Positions 1-7,565 of a DNA stretch of 24,309 bases are shown piece by piece. Within the stretch, counting starts at the first letter, position 1, and each line of letters begins with the position of its first letter. Below the pieces are notes generated by a model that was not told the origin of the DNA, did no database searches, and saw only the letters and a program-made list of their open reading frames with translations. The stretch lies in NCBI GenBank assembly GCA_000969725.1, contig JXSR01S074535.1. One strand, written 5' to 3'. Source of the stretch: Ophiothrix spiculata (lineage: Eukaryota; Echinodermata; Ophiuroidea; Amphilepidida; Ophiotrichidae). Position numbers and translations under genes: made by a program.

Positions 1-741
1 ATAACCCGGCTACCCGTGATCTATTAATAGATTGTAGTACCAGCGTAGGTACTGCGTTACTGAATTTCAATAACAGTGGGCCTACGCAGGAAACACGTTA
101 TAAGTAGTCGGTGGATTTGTGACCCGCGGAATGGTGCCCAATAACATGGGTCCTGCGCTGGAACTACGCTGCGCCAGTGTGGGAGCATTCGTAGCAATTT
201 CGCTGTGTAGTAACATAACTCTTCTTACGACTAAAATTCAAAATGGTGTTGAAGGTACTTAAAGTTGAAATGCCTTATTATCTTACTAGTTGAATCCAAA
301 ACCAAAAAGGTGTCCTTGTCTGCTTCAAACGAACACCATCAAAACCAATGCTGCAAATTAATTAACATTACATAATGAGCAAACAGAAAATTATATTGTG
401 GGTAGGGTAGGCAGTTACCAACCACCAAACAGTTTGGCCTACACAAATTGTCCCCTTACCAAAATAAAACCAGCTTTTTACAGTGCAACTGATCAAATAG
501 ACTGGCCATAGGATGACTTTCTTTTTCTATATCACTATATCACTTAAAATGTCTTGAGAATCTGTTAGAGATGCTTTCTGATACGGTCTTTGGTATATTG
601 CGTATATTCAGCTTCATGTCGAAAAATTACTTTTCAGAAAAGACATAATTGATTTCCCATTATTTTGTATCATAATTCAAAACAAATTGAATTTTTTCTT
701 GCAAATAGTTTAATTTTTCCCCAAATCAAGTAATATCTTAC
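1..741. other. PRIM2 intron 6, no gene seen
   Basis: No PRIM2 exon 7 could be found on the minus strand here. The first 210 bp or so are richer in G and C than the rest and look like the truncated edge of an interspersed repeat (several TACGC/GCGTA words), but I cannot name it. Bases 240-741 are plain AT-rich intron. Confidence 0.5.
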
Positions 742-798
742 CTTCTCAAGGTAGACTTTTCTACCTTTGACGAGGTCAAGCGCTTCGGTGAAGGGCAC
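742..798 (-). CDS. PRIM2: PRIM2 exon 6
   Basis: It encodes 19 residues in phase 0, [19 protein letters not shown], very like the vertebrate PFADALDLFRGRKVYLE. The acceptor is TTTAG and the donor AAG|GTAAGA. It is the last PRIM2 exon seen; the next one would lie left of the window. Confidence 0.92.
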
Positions 799-3700
799 CT
801 AAACAAAGAATTCAAAATGTCAAGTGTCTTTAAAAACACATGTTGTTTGTTCATTTATCATTTTCATCACCAGAAACTGTCATATTTAAAAAAATTTCTT
901 GAAGGTAATTTGATCAAAAACACAACTGAAGAGGTGATCAATGTATACATGTATGTGTAAAAGAACACTTACCATCAATTTGGAGATGAACGCAACGACA
1001 ACATCAAGTATTTTCAAGTAAGGATCCAAAAATATAGTCCCTATTTGGTTTGATTTGACCATATTTATAAAGCAACTTTTTTTGCAGGATAAGAGACAAA
1101 TTACTGACACAGTAAGGTGCATATACCCCTCACATATAACAACGTGAAGGTTTGAGATATCACTTTATGTAAATTTCAGGACATACAAAACCTGAAATTG
1201 TGATTTATGGTTTAATCCCCTCAAATTCATAATCTTCATCCTAGCTATTTAAAACTAAGATAAGTTTTAAGAGTGGCATCTTGGTACTTAAAAAATGCAT
1301 ACCATATGAGACCCGTCATATCGAAAGGTACCTTAAGGTCGGCAAAATCAAAATTGATTTTTTGGTCTCATCGGAAAGCTGAGATTTTAAGCTTTAAAAT
1401 GACACCTTGATTTTGGTTATTTGATGTTCAGTTGCGAAGTTACACCCAAATTGGTAAAAGGCATCGGGCTGATTCGGAAAACTATAGTTCTGAGAAAATC
1501 GAGTACAACGTTTTTTTACTTAGTAAATCTTGAATGGAGAGAGGATTTTTAGCTTGGTTTTTAATACATTTTTCTGATGTTTTGGATGTTGGAACCTGAT
1601 TAATATGATAGAATACACTTCAATGATAACCTTTCTGATGAAATTAGAAATTCGACCTTGGATGTGATTTTTGACTATGCTTAGCTTCAATGGCCCGTAT
1701 CTCGTAATGTACTATGCCGGTATTAAGGTACCTTTCGATATGACGATCCACATATATGCAAACATACATTGCAGTCACCAGGATAATCAAAGTGAACAAA
1801 GCAACTTTCTTAATTCTAATCCAAATTTTACTTCTAGGGCTTAGGATTAGTTTAAGTGAATGGATGTTTTTGATGTTACCATGTAAGTTGGACCAACTTA
1901 CGTTTGTTCTAGGTTACGCCTGAAATTGAAGGTTAATTTAGGGTTAAGTTTTGTGTTGGCAGGACCAGCCTAGAGTATCCTAGAGTATACTATTCCTGAT
2001 TGTACCAAACTGACAAAACAGGCCTGATATATTAATGCTAACTGTATATACCTACCTTGTAGAAGTCTGAACTCTGCAATGTAAGTGGATTTGGGTCCCT
2101 TGATGATGCTATCAGCTTTGGAAGAAGTCGCTCTTTTTCTTCCTTGGGAATCTGAAATCAAAGAAGGTGGAATTAAAAAAACTATTTTGGATAGTTGTTT
2201 TTGAATTTATATTTCTCTATATGATAAATTTCAGCACCAACTCTACACGGTGTTCTTACACCCTCTCAAATTCAAAATTCCATAACTTTCCATTACCCTT
2301 ACAACCGCAAACTCAAAACTTTGCATGACAAAAGACGCAAAGTTTTTGCACATTTTCAGAGCAAAAGAAAGTCACATTTTCAGAATACACTGGACTAAAA
2401 ACTACTCTAAATCATGAAAAATAGTAGGTGCAACATTCCATAATAGGGCCTACATATTTCATTAAATTACAAAAATTTTGATCAAACATTGAAATTCTAT
2501 GACCTTCCATATTACCATTTTTGTGATTTGCCCATTATGCCTGGTTTTTTTTAATTTAATAAGTTTCAAGGTTTTCTGTGACCTTGTTTTAAAAATATGG
2601 ATAATTTAAAAATGTCATTTTACTTTTTAAAACATATTACTATATAAATTCTTTTTAAAACTTACATTTCTTTCCAAGAATGTACACAAAATGTTTTAAG
2701 AATTGACAGATCGGAACTTTCAAAATTTCAAAGATCTATCTTGCTTACTGGTTGATAATTAAGATCATTTGCTTCCAAAAATTTGGTAATTTGTGCTGAG
2801 TTTTCATTCAGGAAACGGTAGCGGAATAAATCCATCTCTTGAGCGATGAACCAACGACGCAAATCCTCCCTGCAAATGAACACAACATGTATATAAAATT
2901 GTTTACAAAATAATTAATTACAAACATGTGTTGACTGCTGGAATCCCATTCAATCAAAACCATGATTTCTACATTTTCAGCAGAAAATCTTTAAAACTTA
3001 TGGCTTAAAATCATAAAGATTTAAATGCACACGTGGTTACTTGATAGCACAATTTAGGTGTTCATGCATTGTTTTACAATTGGCATCTTACATTTTTGTA
3101 GCATCATAAAGAATAGTTGTTTTAAAGATTGATGTCATACAATGCACTTGAAATTCAACAAAAAATGGAACTATCACGTATACGTTATTGGTCTACAACT
3201 CAAAATCAACATCATTGTCTTATCATCGCTTAAAAATGTTTTCATGGCTTAGCAACAGGAATATAGGCCATCACATAATCTCAGATCATCTTCAAAATTA
3301 AATCTTGTTATAACATCAGTGTCAACGTTAACATATGGCCATCGTTCATTTTGTAAAGCATCTCCTGACTTGTGGATCAAATAAACTACCTTTGCATATC
3401 TGTTAACAAAGCTAGCCTTAAGACACACTTATTCAATGCTTTTACCATGTTATTATGTATCTTACTTAGATGTAATTTGTAAATCATGCAATTTTTTGTT
3501 TTTAAGCACCAGCGCTTTGAGACTCTTGTGACAGGTACTTTAAAAGAATCGTTTTGTTATTATGATTATTACTGCCTTTTTGTTGTGGATGGTTAAATAC
3601 ATTAATCACCACCACTGGCACTTGGCATTAATCTTGCCAGGATTGTATGTTTAAGTCATAGATAGGCAAGACACTATTGTCATTAGGGTACATTAAAGGG

Positions 3701-6700
3701 ACTAGCCTAGATTCCACCTAGAATTAAAATATTTTGGAAATGCCCTTTAGAAATAAAGCTTAAAAGTATAGTAAAATCCAAAAAAGTGCAAAAATATACA
3801 CACATATATCTCAAATTGAGAGAGAAAAAATGTGCAATATATCATTTTTTGATGGTGGTGTGACTATCCTGTGTTTCCTATTCTAATCCTAAATTTGTAC
3901 CTCAGATGGATTTACCAGATAAAAGATCAAACAAAGCTCCTGGAGATAATTTACTACATATTAAAAGAGAAACACTTTAATCAAAAAAAATTTGTTTAGC
4001 CATCACAGGTGTAGAAACAAGATCTTTTTCAGTTTTCATACTAGAAATTCACACCACTTTTTTTGCCGGTGAAAAAATTAAAGTAGGTAAAGAATTGAAA
4101 TTGTCTCCATTATTCCTCAAAATCATGGAAAACTACTTGTACAAAATGTAGGTTATATTACTATAAACATGTTCTATCGATTCAAGAAAAAAATATGTAG
4201 GTAAAATATTAGTGGGAAGAAACAAGGCCAGTCCCTTTAATGATTAAAAGTACTGAACACTTATCTTCCAAATAAACTTTTTAAAGATAAACAAGTAGGT
4301 TTGTCTTTTAGCCCCATTTGTGGCATGTACTTACGATCTGCAATAAGCCAATCTCAAGATAAAATGTGAGATGTGGTCCATCCTCCGTGCATCAAATTCA
4401 TCATCAGTCAATTCAATGTCATCTTTCTAAATATTAAAAAAAAAAAAAAAAAAAAAGTTATGTATTTATTTCTCAAAATATGGTGATTTCTATACCATGT
4501 GTTCTGCTCTGATATTGTGAATTTTTGAAATGGTTTATCACAACAGAATTATCTGCTTATAGAAATTCATAGTATATTTGCACTTACTGTGGACGTTTCA
4601 TTGACTTGCAGCAAGTTTCTAAACACTAATGGTGAACTTGCGATCTTCTGTTGTATACACTTGTTGACAATTGCTTTAATTTAAGGTGGTTTCAGCCTAG
4701 CTGTCGTTGCGGCACACGACAAAACATTTGCAATTTTGAGTTGTCGTACTGTAGCACGACACATTTGCATATTGCCGCAATGGTCTGTTGCAAAGTTTAA
4801 TTTATTCCAACTCAAAATATCGTGTCGTTGCGACCATCACGACAGGGTAATCGATATATCGGCTTGTGGTACGGCAGGGAGATGCGACAAGGTCGAGTTT
4901 GAGCACTTTAAATTTTTGAAGTCACGCTGGTCGTACGACATCACGACAGACTAGTCTGAAACCAGCTCAGTTAGAAGATTGCCAAATCAATCCCTCACAA
5001 TATTCACAAATGCTTGACTAAGATAATATTGCCACTCATCCCTTTTACGGGGAGCGGGTTAGCAGCGGTAGTTCCCTCGCTTTGCACCAATGAGGTCCCA
5101 GGATCGACCCAGCCCAGTGCTTTATGTGCATTTAATTTTTTTCAGTCCATGCTCGCTTCAGGTGTTTTTTCTCTGGGAACTAAGGTCTTCCACCTGCATT
5201 CAAAAACTGAATTTAAAAACAGTTAAGCTGGTTTCAGACTAGCCTGTTGTGCTGTCGTACGACAGGCAAAAATTTAAAGTGCGCAAACTCGACCATGTCG
5301 CATCTCCTTGCAGTACGACAAACCGATATATCGATTACCTTGTCGTGATGGTCGCAACGACAATATTTTGAGTTCAGTTGGAATAAAATCAACTTTGCTT
5401 GCGACAGACCATTGCGGCAATATATGCAAATGTGTCGTGCTACAGTACGACAACCAAAAATTGCAAATGTTTTGTTTTGTGCCGCAGCGTCGTGTGCCGC
5501 AACAACAGCTAGTCTGAAACCACCTTAAAAGATAAGCTTCCCTTGGCTTACTCAAATGGTACCACGTACCAAGTTGACTGGCGAAAGCCTAAATAAGATG
5601 TTTTTTAATGGTATTCCTCTGTATAGCATATTGCTATTAGAAATTCTGAAATAGAATCTGGAAATTCAAGGTATCTGAACTTTTTCATTTACTTTTTCAA
5701 ATATCAGTGAAGAGAAAGATACAAATCTTTCAAGTTGATCCAACTTACCAGAGACCTCATAGCAACAGGCATGACCTTGAGCTTGCGTAGCTCCATATCA
5801 AAGGCTTTATTATAGTCCTCTCTGCCTCTCACATGCTTGATTCCAACTCGCTCAACAAGTTTCAGCACTGTAAAAGGGAAACATCAATTTTTATTTTTTT
5901 GTGTAAATTATGCAAATTAAGCACTCACAATTATATTTCAGGCTCAAATCAAAGCTGGAAAATCTTTACTACAAAACCAAAAAAAAAATCATGTGGAAAC
6001 GCAACTGGGTTTTCCCAAGTCTCATAAGCAATCTAACAAAACAGGGAAAGAAAACATGAAAAAATTTCCAATTTTAGCAAAACTTTTTGATATAATTTAG
6101 AAGCTGTAACGAACTTTCAGCAGGTATTTTGTAGATCTTGCCCAGATCCCTCTACCAACCCAACCACTAATCTACCTCCCCTCTGACCAACCCAATATAG
6201 TGACTAAGCAGCGAGACTGGGGCGCTGCGAAGTAGCGCCACAGCCGAGAGGTTATCCGTTCATTCTGAATGACCAATTTTGACTGGTTTTGTGCTAACAA
6301 ATAGCTGGGCTCTGTGCAAGAGCTAGTATTTTGGTGCTTTGGAGGGGGGTTCTTTTTGTTGACCTTTTGGGGATTTTTGTGGACCTTTTTGTACATTGTC
6401 AAATTTTGGGGCCAAAGCCGGGGACATTTTTCTGTTACGGCCCCGGTCAGTCCCCGCTCCTTGACCCCGGGCACATGGCATGAGTACCGGGGTATACCCT
6501 AAAAACAACATTAATTTAATTACACTTATAGATTTTGGGTGAGTGGCATTCATATTTTTTTAAATTTTATTGAAAATTAAGGCTTAATTTAAGCTAGTGA
6601 TTTTAGGGTGTTTCGTGTCAAGGGGGGGGGGGGGGGTGCTTGGGCACAGGTGAAATCTGTCTAACTTATTAGTTGCTTGTCATTTAGCCCCGTTTTTACA

Positions 6701-7168
6701 TTTCACAGAAGTTTTATAAGTTACAAAATATTTTATATCATGAATCCATATGTATTGTCGTATGCAGAAAGAACTTGCACATTACTGCATCATAGGTAAA
6801 TCTACTTCTAAAAAGGGTCAGGCTTATGCAAACAATTTTGTTTTTTCCTGCAAAAACAACTCTTTGTCTTTTGACATCAAATTTATGTCAGCATCGACAA
6901 AAATTTATTGCGATGCGACACGTCGTCGACATGAAAAAACAGTCTCGACAGAAACCTTAGTAAAAAGTGACTTTATTTATGAGTAATTACCTTTCAATCT
7001 ATTAATGGCAAAATCTTCAAATTCGCTGAGTGTGATGTTGTCAATCGGGGGAAGTCGATAGAACTGCAATCGATGTGGATATAAATTCGCTTTTTCACGT
7101 CTTACACCCGTCAATCTCCCTTTGCTTCGTCTGACTCTGTGTCTCTTTCTGTCCCCACCAAACTGCAT
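742..7168 (-). CDS. PRIM2: PRIM2, DNA primase large subunit, N-terminal part (6 exons, 3' end off the left edge)
   Basis: The large (p58) primase subunit pairs with the catalytic small subunit and, within the DNA polymerase alpha-primase complex, makes RNA primers in the nucleus. Coding exons on the minus strand are 7168-6991, 5867-5749, 4426-4335, 2869-2749, 2151-2056 and 798-742. They give 221 codons in phase, and every intron is GT/AG. Recognition rests on runs remembered from the vertebrate protein: PHRLQFY near residue 31, the ELRKLK-like run near 85, [13 protein letters not shown] near 116, [16 protein letters not shown] near 134 and [11 protein letters not shown] near 210. This is the N-terminal helical domain that binds the small subunit. 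The four cysteines of the iron-sulfur domain lie further on and outside the window. The start is the first ATG, followed by a basic, less conserved leader. Identification is firm; start and exon ends are read by eye. Confidence 0.93.
799..1313. other. PRIM2 intron 5, unannotated part
   Basis: There is an open minus-strand frame with a good donor near 973, discussed among the rejected items. Otherwise this is unremarkable AT-rich intron. Confidence 0.4.
1314..1745. mobile_element. MITE with perfect 23-bp terminal inverted repeats
   Basis: Bases 1314-1336 (CGTCATATCGAAAGGTACCT onward) are the exact reverse complement of 1723-1745. The 432-bp element lies in PRIM2 intron 5 and has no coding capacity. 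TA inside the repeats could be a Tc1/mariner-type target, but the true terminus is unclear because the inverted match may include flanking bases. Confidence 0.8.
1746..2055. other. PRIM2 intron 5, upstream part
   Basis: AT-rich intron with no inverted repeat, ORF or RNA signal that I could support. Confidence 0.4.
2056..2151 (-). CDS. PRIM2: PRIM2 exon 5
   Basis: It encodes 32 residues in phase 0, [17 protein letters not shown] to SSDFYK. The acceptor is TTTCAG and the donor AAG|GTAGGT. This is a weakly conserved linker; it is placed mainly by phase, by the final FYK and by its position between exons 4 and 6. Confidence 0.85.
2152..2748. other. PRIM2 intron 4
   Basis: AT-rich intron with homopolymer T and A tracts. 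I see no gene or repeat with recognisable ends. Confidence 0.4.
2749..2869 (-). CDS. PRIM2: PRIM2 exon 4
   Basis: It encodes residues 130-170, [20 protein letters not shown] followed by a less conserved tail ending LNYQP. The acceptor is TTTGCAG and the donor CCA|GTAAGC. The RRWFIxQEMDLxRxRF pattern is typical of p58. Confidence 0.93.
3310..3575 (+). mobile_element. 5'-truncated LINE, 3' end (CR1/L2-like), degraded
   Basis: Around 3332-3375 the plus strand reads [14 protein letters not shown], and after a frame change near 3395-3440 it reads [13 protein letters not shown]. Together these match the C-terminal signature of many non-LTR retrotransposon proteins (YGxRxF..A.P.LWN.LP then .LKTHLF). 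A stop follows LWIK, so the copy is dead. After it comes a noncoding tail with AGCGCTTTGAGAC and an ATT-rich end near 3560, typical of LINE/SINE 3' ends. It lies in PRIM2 intron 3, antisense to that gene. Confidence 0.7.
3697..4236. mobile_element. TTAA-flanked MITE, copy 1 (AGGGACTAGCC family)
   Basis: It begins AGGGACTAGCCTAGATTC and ends GGCCAGTCCCT, with TTAA on both sides (3693-3696 and 4237-4240). A TTAA target fits a piggyBac-type non-autonomous element; a TA target with longer termini is the alternative. A second copy, in inverse orientation, lies at 21584-22083. No coding capacity. Confidence 0.82.
4335..4426 (-). CDS. PRIM2: PRIM2 exon 3
   Basis: It encodes residues 100-129 plus two bases, beginning [15 protein letters not shown] and ending [14 protein letters not shown]. 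The run [13 protein letters not shown] is one of the best conserved in the family. The acceptor lies next to a 22-base A run, which reads as a polypyrimidine T run on the coding strand. The donor is TC|GTAAGT. Confidence 0.93.
4436..4457 (+). repeat. poly(A) tract of 22 bases
   Basis: On the coding strand of PRIM2 this is a T run directly upstream of the exon 3 acceptor and probably serves as its polypyrimidine tract. Confidence 0.9.
4685..4966 (+). mobile_element. TTAA-flanked MITE A (GGTTTCAGACTAG family)
   Basis: It begins GGTGGTTTCAGCCTAGCTG and ends CTAGTCTGAAACCAGC. The left flank is TTAA (4681-4684) and the right flank TCAG, probably a mutated TTAA. The interior is full of GTCG/CGAC words. 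It is an inverted copy of MITE B at 5227-5524. The target suggests a piggyBac-type non-autonomous family. Confidence 0.85.
5046..5605 (+). mobile_element. tRNA-derived SINE split by MITE B
   Basis: An A-box-like word (TTAGCAGCGGTAG, about 5059-5071) and a B-box-like word (GGATCGACCC, 5101-5110) lie about 40 bases apart, as in a tRNA-derived pol III promoter. The body follows to 5222, including a stretch resembling the TTTTCTCCGGG block of invertebrate SINEs. MITE B interrupts it, and a possible tail continues at 5529-5605. The 3' limit is inferred from where the host repeat resumes. Confidence 0.6.
5227..5524 (-). mobile_element. TTAA-flanked MITE B, inverted copy of MITE A
   Basis: It begins GCTGGTTTCAGACTAG and ends CTAGTCTGAAACCACC, flanked exactly by TTAA at 5223-5226 and 5525-5528. 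It matches the reverse complement of MITE A over nearly its whole length. It contains the 14-bp palindrome CTGTCGTACGACAG. It appears to be inserted inside a SINE. Confidence 0.87.
5749..5867 (-). CDS. PRIM2: PRIM2 exon 2
   Basis: It encodes residues 60-99 ([13 protein letters not shown] to VAMRSL). The acceptor is TTTTACAG and the donor CTG|GTAAGT. It matches the vertebrate segment that ends in ELRKLK, and the phase agrees with exons 1 and 3. Confidence 0.92.
5868..6990. other. PRIM2 intron 1, with a G/C-rich block
   Basis: No gene is seen. Bases 6175-6500 are G/C-rich, with GGCGCT...AGCGCC able to form a small hairpin near 6220 and long G-rich and C-rich stretches. This is probably an unnamed interspersed repeat. 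Open frames on both strands here have no recognisable protein features. Confidence 0.45.
6622..6636 (+). repeat. poly(G) run of 15 bases
   Basis: Homopolymer G15 within PRIM2 intron 1. It is prone to length change and sequencing error, and reads as C15 in the PRIM2 transcript. Confidence 0.9.
6991..7168 (-). CDS. PRIM2: PRIM2 exon 1 (coding part)
   Basis: It encodes residues 1-59 plus one base. The first 25 or so residues are rich in Arg and Lys ([11 protein letters not shown] onward). The conserved stretch [12 protein letters not shown] then begins, followed by [15 protein letters not shown]. The donor is AAAG|GTAATT. The ATG at 7168 lies 248 bp from the divergent MECR ATG. Confidence 0.92.
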
Positions 7169-7238
7169 TATTGCTTCGTAATTTCAGCAAAAACAATGAA
7201 AACAAAAAATATTGTGAGAGAGTAAGCTTACAACAACT

Positions 7239-7247
7239 CGCGCCAAA
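7239..7247 (-). promoter_or_regulatory. E2F-type site
   Basis: CGCGCCAAA, which is TTTGGCGCG on the minus strand, matches the E2F consensus TTTSSCGC. It lies 71 bp upstream of the PRIM2 ATG, and replication genes are classic E2F targets. Binding itself is not shown. Confidence 0.6.
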
Positions 7248-7268
7248 TCTTTTATTTTGATTGAAATT

Positions 7269-7277
7269 ACTTCCGGT
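7269..7277 (-). promoter_or_regulatory. ETS/GABP-type site
   Basis: ACTTCCGGT, which is ACCGGAAGT on the minus strand, is a full ETS consensus. GABP/NRF-2 of this class commonly drives mitochondrial genes and bidirectional promoters. It sits 101 bp from the PRIM2 ATG and 140 bp from the MECR ATG. Confidence 0.6.
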
Positions 7278-7416
7278 ATAGGAGAGTAAACTTTCGGTGG
7301 TTTCATGAACTTTTGTACGTTTTGTGTGAAGTTCAAAAATGGAGCTAAACGAATAACGGGGTTTCAAATGCCGTTACTGGAGAAATTTTTGTAAACAATA
7401 AAACAAACGAATCAAA

Positions 7417-7565
7417 ATGTCAGCCTCCTGGGGAAAAGTGTGTGTGTCTTTTTGCACTAAAAATATCCGCTTTTTACAACCATTGGCATTGAAAAGCTTC
7501 TCAACTTGTGCTAAAACAAACGCATTAGTGTACAACGAATACGGAGATCCATCAAAAGTTGTTAG
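7417..7565 (+). CDS. MECR: MECR exon 1 (coding part)
   Basis: It encodes residues 1-49 plus two bases. It holds the likely mitochondrial presequence ([12 protein letters not shown] onward, with no acidic residue until after position 40) and the start of the mature protein, [15 protein letters not shown]. The donor is AG|GTAAGG. Confidence 0.92.

Larger units (their letters stand above)
5014..5676 (+). repeat. Repeat X, split copy interrupted by the SINE
   Basis: Bases 5014-5048 (CTTGACTAAGATAATATTGC onward) and 5605-5676 (AATGGTATTCCTCTG onward) are two halves of a sequence that is contiguous at 10681-10790. Everything between is inserted DNA. The repeat family is not recognised. Confidence 0.75.
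7169..7416. promoter_or_regulatory. Shared divergent promoter region, PRIM2 / MECR
   Basis: The 248 bp separate the two start codons of divergent genes, so both 5' leaders and core promoters must fit here unless an upstream noncoding exon exists. No TATA box stands out at a convincing position. One E2F-like and one ETS-like word are present, and two short upstream ORFs precede the MECR ATG. A single bidirectional promoter is an inference from spacing and motifs. Confidence 0.75.

Noticed and set aside
973-1038. Exon-like minus-strand segment in PRIM2 intron 5 ending in a strong donor (ATG|GTAAGT), with a hydrophobic peptide ([16 protein letters not shown])
   Set aside because: Exons 5 and 6 join in phase 0 and match the family without a gap, while this segment would need a different phase. 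Faint likeness to the PRIM2 segment after exon 6 is in the wrong order.
6172-6553. Open frames on both strands in the G/C-rich block of PRIM2 intron 1
   Set aside because: Long frames are expected by chance in G/C-rich DNA; proline/lysine-rich products without motifs, and no splice context.
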